Assembly: GCA_019426215.1 (NCBI GenBank)
Contig: CM033395.1
Location: 1,123,501-1,187,500, forward strand
DNA: 64,000 nucleotides
Direction of reading: 5' to 3'
From: Buddleja alternifolia
Taxonomy: Eukaryota > Streptophyta > Magnoliopsida > Lamiales > Scrophulariaceae
Position 1 is the stretch's first letter. Every line of letters starts with the position of its first letter. This document shows, piece by piece, positions 35,095 to 52,545 of the stretch. A program made the translations under genes and the position numbers. The notes below the pieces were generated by a model. That model was not told the DNA's origin. It made no database searches and saw only the letters and a program-made list of their open reading frames with translations.

Positions 35095-37528
35095 TTATCA
35101 CACTATACTTTATTAATTATTCTCTCGCTAATATAAGAGTTTCTTCATACAATCACGAACACATTTGTTTAAGCACAGAAAATCTGAACTGTTATATCTT
35201 GAAGCTTTCATCAAGATTAATTATTATTGTCTTTATTTGAATTTTATGTAACACAATTAATTAAGCGATTTAAATTATAGCCAGAGTAATGTGTTAATTT
35301 AGAATAGCACAATAAACAACAAAATTATTTAGTAAATCGGTTGTGACGATATAGACCAATAGGCAATTAGGGGTCGGACATGTAAAGGATTGATTTTGTA
35401 TAATTTAGACTGAACAATGAATGTAGTTTCATACCAATGGATAATGCACCATTTTCATTAATACGTTAGCATAACTAACAAATTAGATTTACATGTATTA
35501 AGAAATAAACAAAATTCAACATACGGAAGAAGTCTCGCATGAAAAACAATTGCATGGGGAAGATTATTCGATACATTTCACTTTACATAATAACGAATGC
35601 CTTTTTCATGAACAACTTAAAAAAGAAAAAATGTGTTTAATAGGTAAATATTAATTAAATCCACGATCGACTTGAATTTTGTTGAATCCAATGCATTAAT
35701 TGGACCATCAGCATACTGGAAGTTCCTTTTTTTTAAATGCATAAATCCAAATATTAAATAATAAGATTTAAAGTTCATGTAGTAATGTCTTAATTAAGAG
35801 GACAAATAATTATACATAAATATATCCATACACAACCACCTCCCCCCCCTCTCACCCACACAAACTGCCTGTTTTTTTTTTTTTTTTTTTAAGGAAAAAA
35901 AAAGGCAGTTTAGAAAGCCACAAAATCAATATTCCAACTTTAGAAGAAAAAAAATATATATCGGGACCCAATCAAAATACAGTAACTATAATAAACTTTA
36001 AAGAAATTAACTTAAGATCTAATGCGTCAAATGAGGAAAACAGTTCAAACAATGTTACAAAGCAATACAATGATAGTGAGGGATTAAATGAGGCAAGACA
36101 AAATTAAATACTTAATAAAAACAAAATTAAGTACAATAAAAATAATTCAATAATTTGCAGTGGAATGCGAAATGCCGAAAACAAAAAAATAAAATAAAAC
36201 AAAACAGAGTAAAATATAAATCAAATTACGTTAAATAGCAATGAAAGAAAACACTAAAAATAATAAAAAGTAATTGTAATAAACAAAATAGAATCGTTAA
36301 AGTTAGCAATTATATTTTTTTTAAAAAGGGAAAATGAAAGCTGAAATAAAGATCGGAACGCAGATTATATATAATATTGCAATAGAATCACACAAAGAGT
36401 ACTAATAATCATTTTATTAAAAATGTGGAAAATTTCATGTTGCGCATACTTGCGTACTCTTTTAAGTTGAATTTTTAGTTAATTTGAACATGTCATGAAG
36501 TGAAGTATTGGCACATCTTATAAAATTCAGTAAATCACACACTCGCTTCAGCAATATATAAATAAGAAGCATCTTATAAGCAATCATGATTACGTTTGTA
36601 AATTGATCACAAACTCAAACCGTTTTAGCATGACTTAGGATGGATCAAAATTATTACTAGTCCCCACACAGACCAGTTCATTGTTGATTTGAGACCCAAT
36701 TGGGCCCATACCTCGAACTGGCCCAATTTTTAGGACCAAGAACCATCAGGAGATTGGATAAGTCTATGACTAGTCTAACAATTCGTATAAAAGTGTTTAT
36801 AAACAAAAATGTTTATAAAGAAGTGATTATAAGGGGAAAAAACATTAGAAGTATGACGGCTATGTTTGGTTATGTTTTGGGATGATATTTTGGTGAAAAT
36901 TATTGGTGAGAAATTTATGGGGACGCGTGCAATTTTGATGAGATTATGTTTGGTTATGTTTTGGGAGTTGGGTTTTGAGTGATTTTTTGGTGAGATAGTG
37001 TTTGATTTTGTTTTCAGAGGGAACATAAATTACTGTAGCTGTCAAATCATGTAAGTTTTTGTCTGTTAATAATTAAAAGTTATAATATAATATTGAGATT
37101 GTAATAATTATTATATAGATAAAATATATATATGTATATATGTATGTATTAGTGGTTGACATATATATATATATGTTTTATTAAATATATTAAAAATAAA
37201 TTATTGAATATAGATATATATATATATATTATTAAATATATTAAAAATAAATTATTGGATATATATATATATATATTACATCTATAAAATTTTGGCACAC
37301 ACACATATATATATCTATAAATTTTTTATAAATATTTTATGTATATAGTAACATATAAATAGTCACAGTATACATATAAATACATATAATATATATATAT
37401 ATATTAAATGAGACAACAATTAATTATCAAAAAAATACCCACACTATTAATGCAAATTTCAAATATACCCCTCTAAACATTATTAATAGTTCAATATGCC
37501 CCTCAGTTATATAAAATGATAAGTTGAT
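35095..37528. other. AT-rich intergenic sequence with simple repeats
   Basis: No gene supported. A foldback at 35862-35911 has AAACTGCC and GGCAGTTT arms around poly(T)/poly(A). (TA)n tracts lie at 37118-37400, with a duplicated unit of about 50 bp ('attaaatatattaaaaa' type) at about 37177-37257. 'tatgtttggttatgtttt' occurs twice (about 36861 and 36944). Small frames at 36700-37026 overlap these repeats and are not called. Confidence 0.55.
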
Positions 37529-38415
37529 CAGTGTTCTGAAAACCGGACCGGACATCGAACCGAAAAAGTTACCGGGTCACGGGTCATCGGTTCAACCGTT
37601 GGGCCAACCGTGGTTGAACCGGTGACGTCATAATTATGTCATAAATATTATTTATTATATTAATAATATAACATAATAGTAAAATATTGTTCATATTTAT
37701 ATATATACTTTTTATTGGTAAGAATATTTATATAATATATATATATAAATTATTGATATACATATCATATTTTTTAAAGTTACATATAATGTTAGACTAA
37801 ATATAAAAGGATAGGCCCACTATCCAAAATCCATTAGCATTTTCATTTATTAGAAAAAAGGAAACTGTAAAAGAAAAAAAAAATGTCAAGCAATATAAAG
37901 CCAAAAAGTACCCTGAAGCCTAATCTCACCCTTCTCCTTCACACTTCACAGCAGCAAGCGGCGCATCTCCAGAATTCCAGATCTGGTTTCTCCATCATTT
38001 CTTTTCTTTCTTTCAATCTTTTTTCTTTCTACTCATTTGTTTATTTATTTGTTCATAACTTTATATCTTTTCCTCTCTTTCAATCCCCATCTTCAACTAT
38101 ATTACTTACAACCCAACTTCCATAAAAGCTCAAATCTAAGAATGGTGGAGAAAAAGATATGGAACCTTGAGAATGGAGGAGAAGAAGCTATGGAAGCTGC
38201 CAATAATTTTTATGTTTCATAGCTCTCGGCCAGTTCTGCCGACCCGTAAACGGGTCGAACAGTCAACCGGTCCGTTCGGCGGGTTGGGCGGTTTTTGACC
38301 AAAACAACCGGTTTTGAGTCTAAAACGGTTTTGAACATTAACCGAACCGTCTTTGTGACCGGTTCCGGTTCGGAGCGGTTGGACCGGACGGTCCGATCCG
38401 GGTTTCAAAACCATG
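37529..38415. mobile_element. Non-autonomous hAT element
   Basis: The terminal inverted repeats are CAGTGTTCTGAAAACCGG on the left and, inverted, CATGGTTTTGAAACCCGG on the right. The flanks are AAGTTGAT (37521-37528) and AAGTTGAC (38416-38423), an 8-bp duplication with one mismatch, as hAT elements make. Subterminal regions are rich in 'accggtt' and 'ggttcggt' phrases. Its 887 bp include an 80-codon frame (37883-38125) with no transposase features. Confidence 0.85.
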
Positions 38416-38423
38416 AAGTTGAC

Positions 38424-38606
38424 ATGACTCTATTTACAATCCATTGCACTTTTGTCCCAGTGTATTCTAATCTCAATTAATTCAACCCCTAATTTAAAAC
38501 TCGGTAAATTAACCACGCATACATTGACTAATGATAAAATTGTTAAAGAATTAGTCCACACTTATATCCTATAATAAAAAATAAAAAAAACCAAACTAAA
38601 CATATA

Positions 38607-38637
<31 letters not shown>

Positions 38638-40320
38638 GGAGAGAGAGAGAAGAGTAGACTAATCACTAAAGCAGAAGAAAAAGTTGTAACAGTCAGACAT
38701 GACATGATGATGGAATCCTGTCAGCTTTCTTGGGCAAAGTTTTTTGGGAGTATTTGGGCCGATATTTTTGGACCAGAAAATATTGATCCAAACGCAATTT
38801 GGCCGGATTTCTGGCCAAAAAGCACCCCAAAACGTATCCAAACATTGCCGTAGTGTTTGCAAACACAATTGAAAAGTCGCAAAAAAAATTTGCAGGAATA
38901 TGTTTGCAAAAAAAGGTGATAAATATGTGTTAAATAACTTTTAACTTAATCAAACAAATAGCACAATTAGTTTTAAACGTCCCTTACTAACTTAGAAATT
39001 ATAGATTACTATCACTTAGGTTTAGAGAACTAGAATAATAAGTTGATTTTGCAGACACTCGCGAATAACTTATTTTTAGGCATAAGTTAATAACCACTTA
39101 AAATTTGAATTTTGCAAACATTCTTTATTTACTAGTATATACTATATATAGTACAATATATTAACAGTTACAGAAGATATTTTACGATTAGCAAACACTT
39201 CCCTATTAAAGAGTTGTTTTTCATGATGTAACATAAAAATAGAATAACTATTTTTTTCTTCTAAGTATCCTTTTTAGCGTTTATCATGTAGTATGTACGT
39301 TCAAATATTTTTTACATAATAAATATGAGGTATTTTTTCCATTTTTTTTAGAATGACATTTCCAAATGAGACCATTTTAGAACCTAATATAATAAACTCG
39401 TAACACTTGAATAAACTTACAAAAAAACAAGACCATACTTTCGAATAATAAACATGAGATAGATCAAAGTTTAAGATAACATCATAAACTGAAAAAAGAG
39501 AAAATGAATCAATACAAAAGTTTAGAATAAGCACTCAATATAAAAATAAGGGTCAAATTTTAGGATAGTAAATTTAGGAACCCAAAACCAAATATAAAAC
39601 AATAACGTAGATGAAATACACAAATAAAGAATATCACTCTAACATTTAAAAATATATTGGCTGTTTAACTTTAACCCCTTGAGTTCCGATATTAGCAAGT
39701 AAAGCACACTACGGTGTATAATGACTATTTCTTACAAATACGTGGGACTTTTCTAACACGTTTCTCTGTCCGGGTATTTTAATGATACTTACAAATTATA
39801 CAGGGGTTTTTATGATGTTTACAAATTCTACAGGGGCTTTTATGAAAATTAAGATTTTTTTTTATTAAAATTCAAGTCCATTTTTGATTGATATAAGCAA
39901 AGTGATATACTTCTTCTGGATTCTCAGCAGAATCAACCATTATTGTTTAGTTGGATATTGAATAGTATACGATTTTTAATTTTCAATGTCGCAATTTCAC
40001 TATATTAGCTACAAAAAAATCAATTTCATCGATCAAAATCATTGCAATATCAACTTAAATTTGAGAGAATGAATCAGCTTTTAGCATGAAATTGCAACGT
40101 TACTTACCACTATATCTCAATTATCAAGAATGTAGAGAGACAGCAAATTACAAGACAGGAAGTTACATGAGCTAATATGCGGATCATTCGGCACTGATCA
40201 GTGAAATAAGGTGAGTTTTGTGGGTGATGATTCCTTTAAGTAAGTTACATTGCTGTTGCCTATCATTTTATTTCTGTTTATTCTGCACAAAACCATTAGG
40301 GAGTTGTTTATAGAAGGAAT
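38424..40320. other. Intergenic sequence with simple and tandem repeats
   Basis: A compound microsatellite (TG)n(TA)n(GA)n lies at about 38605-38650. At 39780-39850 a unit 'tacaaatt-taca-ggggttttatga' is present twice in tandem with about 29-bp spacing. No gene supported. Confidence 0.5.
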
Positions 40321-40329
40321 GTTAACTCA

Positions 40330-40590
40330 CCTATCATACTCATTGTAGATTGGTGTTGCATCATTTTAGAAAATATCTCACCCACACACTTACGAGTAGA
40401 ACCAAATATAATATCATCAACATAAATTTGGACTGCGAGAATATTTTCGTGATTGGTAATCTTAATTAATGATGTATCAACGCTGCCTTTTGAAAAACCT
40501 TTACCAATGAGGAAAATAGAGAGTGTCGTACCATGCTCTGTGCGTTCATGAGTACAAACTGATGGAAGGAGAACCCTATTGAATTTGTGA
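40330..40590 (-). pseudogene. Copia reverse transcriptase fragment
   Basis: The minus-strand frame reads WYDTLSIFLIGKGFSKGSVD, then ILAVQIYVDDIIFGST, then FSKMMQ...MSMIGE. This is the RT palm with the YVDD catalytic box. The fragment is open for about 80 codons but lacks everything else of an element. The residue pattern (VDTSLI, QIYVDDIIFGS) is of the Tork/SIRE-like kind and differs from the YVDDMLIMG element at 33 kb. It is presumably a dead relic. Confidence 0.82.
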
Positions 40591-40599
40591 CCGTTGAGC

Positions 40600-43147
40600 T
40601 ACGCTAAAAAGGTGTTTTAAGTTCTTTTGAAGCTGAGTATTGCTTCAGAGTCACCACTTTGAGTCCAAGAAATTTAACTATTCCTCATGCTTTAGAGGGA
40701 ATAATCATAATGAGGCGAGGTGAACTCGGGTGATTTTGTTTTTTGGATAATTAGTTCGGCGATGTTAGAATAGTCTTAAAAGGGTGGTATTATTGGATAA
40801 TGACATATCCTGCAATAGAGTTGCTGAAAAAAGAGAGACTTGATTTCAAAGTAGTGCATAGCTAAATTCTCTGTTCATTTTGTGTACTATGATATATGTA
40901 TTATAGCAAATTACTAATCTCAGTTATGTTGAATAGAACTTCCGACTTTGCTGATTTAGAGGTATAAAGAAAAGGAAATATGAGCACAACCGAAGAAGTT
41001 TAGATAGCCTCAGTTGGAACTTCACTACTTGGTCTTCTTAAGCCCGACTTTAACCAAAGAGAGAGTTCTGAAATAGTTTTAGGCTTTGGTTTCTGTGATG
41101 GGAATTGAACTTTAACATTTCTGCATCCAGCCTTTTCTATTGTCTAGTTTGCCTCGCGTCCTTAAAATCATATAAGATCAAATATGATACAACTTAATCT
41201 TGCCAGCATTCTGTCCACTCTGCAAGATCTCATTTCTATGAGAAGAATCTCATCCTAATCGAAAAAGAACGTTAAATCAGCTAGAAGTTGCAGTTTTTTT
41301 TTTCCTTCGGAATTATTAAGCTCTCAATTGTTCCTTGAAAAGTCTGATAGCAGGGAATATAAAGAGAATGATAAACTATTCACTATATCGACCAAACTTA
41401 AAGTGGAAACTGCTCATGACATAAAGTACTAAACTAAAGTCGAGTGCTCTAGATATTTCAAGGTGTTATTATGAAGTCTGGCGGAGATTATTACCAATAT
41501 TTCTTTACAATTATGGATTCATTATCGAGCACTTCTGGATATCTCGACACACACTTCTATCTCTTTGTTAGATTTCAGCGCTTCGCCACAACAGTTCACA
41601 CAATTTCAATGAACAATGATCATTAAGTTTTGGTTAACCAAGTTGATTACAAAAGTCGTAGTTGTTACCCTAGAAGACTTCGAAGAACTTTACAATCAAT
41701 TTAAAAAGTTCAATTTTGACTAAATGCATTGATGTAAGTCATCTAGTTAAAATTATAATGCATGTCTATATGATCTTGGATCCTTCTATACTTGATATTT
41801 GGATTTCCTTTTTGTGAAACTAACATTTTTAATATTAGCAACTGTGTGATTGCTTTTTAACTTTTTTTCGGTCATTCACAACAAATTTCTTGGTAATGGT
41901 AACACAATGGGATATCGTTGGAGAAGATTTTGTTCAGGGGAAATGTTTTCAGCAAAGTTTCTTATGAATTTTGCATTCACATTCAAATGATGGTTGTACT
42001 TTGGAGTTCCCACATGAACTTATTCTAATCACTGAAATTGGTCCGTCTACTCATGCAAAGTTTCTTACAAGTGTTGTATTCACCTTCAAATGATGGTCGT
42101 GGTTTGGAGTTTCAACACAAATTCATGCTGATCGCTGCAGGAGAACCACTAAATTGACATGAATGTTTACGACATTAGAAGTTATATTAGCTAAAGCTAT
42201 TTGTTTATCTACTCTAATTGAAAAGCTGTTTGTTTTTCAATTGATGGACTTGTTTATAGGCCCTATGGTTTGATTGCATATATCCGTAATGTAAATTTTG
42301 GTACAAGTTAGGATAGTATTCACCATTGCATATGTTTTATGTTGTTCCTACCTATGTTTCTCAACCAATTCACTATTGAAATATTGTTTTTTAGACCAAC
42401 ATTTGATTGCGAACGAGCATTTGCAATTTTTGTCTTTTTCCTCCCATACATTATGGTCATATAAGAACCTAGCTACTGAAAATTGTTAACCTTATGTTTT
42501 CTTCAATTGTTTTCTCTGTTGATACTGCTATTATCAACAATTTACTTCTTTACTTTCTTGTCGTTCCAAATACTATTTTCTGAAATTTCTCTTGTGAATG
42601 TTTCATTGTTTTGATAGGACCAATGATTAAGCCAAGAAAATACAAGTGGTTATTAACATGGAGTTTTCGGATTTCGAATGGGGTAAGTAAATTTATATCC
42701 AATGTTGCCTGTGACTCTTAACTAAATTTAATATTTTCATAACTCCTTGTTAATGATTCAGTCAGCACTAGCAAATTTTGGTGCTGACAATACTAAGATT
42801 ACAGTAATAAAATTTCTCATGCACAACGGTCAGTAGATTAGGTGTTAACAACTTAAATTTACCAAATATTTGAGCAATAAACGCAGGGTCCTAAAGCGAC
42901 AAAATATAATTATGGGCATCGTCATATCCACCTTACCTGATTTACTGAACCACTGCCAGCTTACCTTTTGTAAAAGCCACGAACACGCCATGCACATTTC
43001 CACTTACTAATATTCGTGTCCTTAATCATCTCAGTTGTCCTTTTTCCCTCGGGATAGGTTTACGTTACATGATTTCAAAGTTATTTAAGGGGGGCAGTAC
43101 AAGGATGGGTGAAATACAAAACAAAATAGCTCCAAGGTGAGTAACCT
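40600..43147. other. Intergenic, with a diverged tandem repeat
   Basis: Two diverged copies of a unit of about 101 bp ('gcaaagtttctta...caaatgatggt') lie at about 41952-42145. No other gene, promoter or RNA could be supported. The exon-like end 'ttcgaatggg|gtaagt' at about 42680 is isolated. Confidence 0.45.
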
Positions 43148-43315
43148 ATGGAGATTAACAATGACGGATATTCTCATGTTGCGCTTCCATTTGATTTGAT
43201 CGAGAGGTTAGAGAATGTCAATAACTGGGATGACTGGCCTTGTTCTTGGACAGTTGATGAGGAGCAGATGTGGTGGATTGGTGTCATTGCCCAATTTGTG
43301 CTATCAACTCTTTGA
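43148..43315 (+). CDS. Small tryptophan-rich protein, copy A (55 aa)
   Basis: The frame encodes a peptide with LPFDLIERLENVNNWDDWPC followed by SWTVDEEQMWW, then ends after VLSTL. The core matches copy B 2.7 kb downstream at LPxDLIERL, NW..WPC.WT.DEE, so the pair is a tandem duplication of a real sequence and not a chance frame. Copy A loses similarity after DEE and stops about 20 residues early, so it may be a truncated paralogue. A GTGAGT donor just upstream of the ATG leaves open an upstream exon. The family is not recognised. Confidence 0.45.
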   Translation: MEINNDGYSHVALPFDLIERLENVNNWDDWPCSWTVDEEQMWWIGVIAQFVLSTL

Positions 43316-45837
43316 AGATGATATAAGAGCTTAGGATGAATCAAAGAGCTCCCTGAAATCCAAGAACAAGATAAATAAATAAAAAATATTTTATGTCTTC
43401 CTTTGAATGATATCGAAATATTTTTTCAATGAATAAAATGTGTTGAGACCTTGATCCCGCTTTTCTCATTTTCTATTTTACTAAATAAGCTCCATTATTT
43501 TATTGCTTTCCTTGTGAAATCTGTTATTTGGATGTTCTAGTGATGGTGGCAATTTATTAGTCAGAGTTTAGACTGCATTTCTTGTGGTTCGAGAACTCAA
43601 TTCACTTGTTCATTGTTTCTTTTTCATCTAATTAAATCTGGAAATTTCTCTTTGGTTTCTCGTCGTTTTGTTTCTAGAAGCCCTTTTAGAATGCTTGTTG
43701 GCTAATTGATACGAATTGTAATTCTAGGCTTTGTTTTGTTTGTTGGATTCATGTTTATTCAAACATTTGGTTCAGGAAAAATTAGTAAAAAACAGCTAGA
43801 ATAAACTAATTTTCATCAAAAAAACTGAGTTAGAAGTGATATTTTGATGCCGCTTCTTACTATTTGATTGAATTTGTATTAAATTTTTTGACAAATTAAA
43901 AAGTTTTATATCTTATAAACATCAAATCTTAAGATCTAATCAAATGTATCCTCTGACTACTCGATGTCGATTATCTTCTCACACTACAACATGAGTCTAA
44001 GTATTTCTTTTCAACGAATAATCCTGAAAATCTTTAATTCCCATGTTCAAATCCCATCAATAAATGTTATGTGGTTGAAAATCACAGAAAAATATATTGC
44101 ACCTAATTTAGAAACACCTAGTTCCGGAATTGGTTAAAGGATTCTTTATAACTGAATAGAACCTTCTTATCCTAGACCACTTGACTAAACACAGATACAA
44201 CATGCTTCATATTTTTAAGAAAACAATTTATCGAAACATTACACAACACAATGAACTATCGAGAAATCATTGAACAATTACAACTTGTTACAAGGATGGA
44301 AAACGGTCGGTTATTTTCTTCTTTTGTAAAGTTAATTCTGGAGTTTGGACTGCGGGCGAGATTGGGATTTTATCTTACGCCTCCTGCTTCAACATGCTTG
44401 TTTTGCTTGTTTCCATCTGCTATATAATGCAAATAGTTCTTCCGTACTGCATTTCCGTATTGCTCTCGACCTTTCAATTGAACTGTGTAATTCGTTCAAC
44501 GATTATATTTCATTTACCTCAAGTCACCTTTCTAACCTTTAATATAAAAATCTTGGAGCACTTTTTAATCAAGATACTTAGAATATGTTCTGCTGTGTGA
44601 ATTTTAAACATTACGTTTTTCCTATCAGAGGTGGCTATTTTATCTTGATACCGAATTATTGTTCATTGGACTGCATATTCAATCAGTTAAAGGTTTTCGA
44701 TACCTTTCATTTCGAGTTGCAATCCTATAATTGATGAGTTACTTCAGTTGTGTGATTGTGAATGCAGATTATCGATCATCTTACTTAACAAGAGTAATTT
44801 TCACAATTAAAATGATTTTCTGATTTTCCTAATCCTTTTGATGTTTGCTTAGTTTCTGGTCATTGTTCATCCATCTTTGATATCCTTTTCATATGGGTAT
44901 ATATAAAGCATATTACATGACCAGTGTTTTAAGACTTGCTCTGCGATGGGTTGGTCACTGTCCTTAAAGTATACGTCAATTACATGACAAGTGATTTAGT
45001 TCAGATTGGTCAAACCCAATTTGAGCTAGCCCACAGTATTACGAAGTTTTATACTGTTGAACTTCTGAGTAGGTTTCTATTTTATCTGTTTTCCCCTTAT
45101 AATTACTGCAGAGTAACAGTGAGGAGTTTCTCATATTCTTACAAGGATTATTAGCTGGTGATGAACAGGAAACATCAATTTCCAGATTGACTTCTCTCAG
45201 AATATTTACACTAATTGACAGCCCCACATGAAATCACACACACACACACACACACATATATACATGTATATATATGTGCGTGCCTGTGTATATTTGTGTG
45301 TGTATATAATTAGGATAGATATTTATCAGCTTACTTAATTATAGTATATTTATGTGATTTATTGTTTCATGATATTCAGCTGCACTTGGAAAGCTTCTGG
45401 AATTAGCATATATATTGTTAAAAAGGGAAAATGCAAGCAAATTAATTTCCATTTATTTCAATATTTACTGCCTTTTATATATTCAAATGAAGGGAAATTT
45501 TCAAAATGTATTTTGAGAATATTCTTTTGTACAGTCTGATTACAGTGAAAATCTTGCCATTTATGATACAATGAGTTGTGCAAATAAATAACTAGGCAAA
45601 GATATCAACACTAACTTACCATATTCACTTGCAAAATTAAGTTAAGGGACAATATATTTCCTAATTATACACAGTAACTTCTTTGCAATGTACCTGGACT
45701 TAGTGACTCATTAGGACTTTGTGTATAAATACCTGTAAGAGAATCGAATAGAATAACACACACAAGAAGATTATTCTTTATTTCATTTTACTTTTTTAAT
45801 TCTTTTTGTGTGTTCAAAAGAATTACAGTGGTTGAGA
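43316..45837. other. Spacer between the two small-protein copies
   Basis: AT-rich. Short overlapping frames at 44345-44600 and 44936-45154 show no domain. A (CA)n...(TG)n inverted simple repeat lies at about 45236-45306. The last 115 bp form the putative promoter and leader of copy B. Confidence 0.45.
45724..45731 (+). promoter_or_regulatory. TATA box of small-protein copy B
   Basis: TATAAATA stands 107 bp before the ATG at 45838, a normal plant TATA-plus-leader distance. The leader between them is A/T-rich with no intervening ATG seen. Confidence 0.45.
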
Positions 45838-46077
45838 ATGTCATTGTCCAAAGGAGAATCGGGGGAGAAGTGTGTTGTAAACGCACACATTTCACTACCA
45901 CAAGACCTAATCGAAAGGTTGAAGAATGAAAAGAATTGGGAAGAATGGCCATGTAAATGGACGTTCGATGAGGAAAGAATAAACTCGGTGTGGTTGTGGT
46001 CTCGTTATATGGATGACAATGGTGATGTGATTGTTGAGCAAAAAAATGAACAAAGTACTTCTAAGAGATCAAACTAG
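45838..46077 (+). CDS. Small tryptophan-rich protein, copy B (79 aa)
   Basis: Starts at ATG 45838 (MSLSKGESGEKCVVN). The same frame extends upstream only through a non-ATG codon. The core is LPQDLIERLKNEKNWEEWPC then KWTFDEERINSVWLWSRYMD, ending with a hydrophilic tail (EQKNEQSTSKRSN). It has five Trp in 79 residues, no signal peptide and no membrane segment, with charged amphipathic helices likely. The conserved block with copy A is LPxDLIERL and WPC.WT.DEE. A TATA box lies 107 bp upstream, and an AT-rich region with polyadenylation-like sequence follows. I do not recognise the family, and function is unknown. Confidence 0.58.
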   Translation: MSLSKGESGEKCVVNAHISLPQDLIERLKNEKNWEEWPCKWTFDEERINSVWLWSRYMDDNGDVIVEQKNEQSTSKRSN

Positions 46078-46925
46078 AAGTCCCTCAAAATGTCGAAGAG
46101 AAATAGTTCTAAGATAGTAACGAGGGATTTCTTGTTTTTTATTTTCATTTTCATTTCTTCAATATTTTAGATGTATGATTCTCATTTTAACCATTTATTT
46201 ATCCATTCATTTTTTTTTATTGTTTTCCTTGATGTATATCATCTTTGGCAGGAGGATGATTAATTATTCTTAAAAATTGAATCCAGTAATTTTCTTCCCC
46301 TTGTATCACATTGCATCGACTCTGTTGCACTCAATCCAACATAAAATTATTTTCCAGTTTAAACTGGCCCACTTAAGTCCAAGACTCCTGCGTGCTTAAG
46401 GGTGGGTGAAAGAGTTCGATTTAGGAATGACGCTCAGTCCATTTTTATCCTACTTCTTCTTCCCAGGAGTCTTAAGCGGTATAATGGGATCAGTCAGTCA
46501 ATAGTGGAAGAGTTTTCTCTACTTATGAGTTTGGCGCTTTTTTAACCATTCGAAGGCGGACAAGAAAAAACTTTTGTGGTTTGGTGCGACTAAATATAAA
46601 ATGACATACCAAATATTATCATCATGAATTTTTTTGCACAACATATAATCAAGCATATAAAATTGATGTCAAATCCATATTAAGAAAATTTATTATCCAT
46701 GGAACAAGCAAAATGAAGCCAAACTCATTCATAAATCATTGGCTTGCACATCAGAGTTTTACTGAAACATGAATTCCTGGCTAGCTATTATTTCAAAAGC
46801 ACATTATAATACAACATATTATCTGAATCTGCCTAACTGGTACTGGTACCGTTGCACTTGAATTAAAACGAAACAAAATATAAATGGAGCAATTTCCTCA
46901 GTCGTGAAAGAAGCCAGAGACCATT
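46078..46925. other. Intergenic between copy B and calreticulin
   Basis: 3' region of copy B (plus strand) meeting the 3' end of calreticulin (minus strand). The two genes converge here. Nothing else recognised. Confidence 0.5.
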
Positions 46926-52082
<5,157 letters not shown>

Positions 52083-52334
52083 TTTTGTTTCTGCTCTGCT
52101 GTGTGGGGGCTATCCCCTCTGCTTAGGGGGGCTAATTATAGAATATTGTTTTCAATTTTGACCCCGTATTTTGTGGTTTATTACGGTCGTGCCCTGTTTG
52201 AAACTTTGCTTATTGACTTTTGAAGTCTCCCCATGGGCTCCATTTGGTACGTTACTTCCTCCAATCACATTCCTTCTAGTACATTCTTTTGCGTCGATAT
52301 ATATTTTCTTTTCTTTTTCTATTATCCAAATTTC

Positions 52335-52532
52335 TTTTGTTTTTTTTATATTTTTAACAGGGTTTCCACCGCCGACCACAGTGACTAATCCTCTCGCTGA
52401 TTAGAGGCACCTCGAAGGGTGGAAAGTTGGCCCAGAGTTTTCAATAGCTATTCATACCCAAGGCCGAGGATCGAACCCTCGCCACTTGAATAAGGGAGGA
52501 GGAGTTTTTTCCACTCCACCACATCCCTTGGG
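52335..52532 (-). mobile_element. tRNA-derived SINE, copy 2
   Basis: The minus strand shows a head with a GTGGTGGAGTGG box A-like block and the box B GGTTCGATCC. The T-rich tract at 52335-52358 on the plus strand is the tail. Direct repeats TTATCCAAATTTC (13 bp) flank it at 52322-52334 and 52533-52545. Its plus-strand start '...ccaccgc.ga...gactaatcct' is shared with copy 3, so the two are one family. Confidence 0.86.
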
Positions 52533-52545
52533 TTATCCAAATTTC

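Noticed and set aside
37883..38222. Small frames inside the hAT element
   Set aside because: Low-complexity Ser/Phe-rich translation of T/C-rich DNA; no transposase residues.
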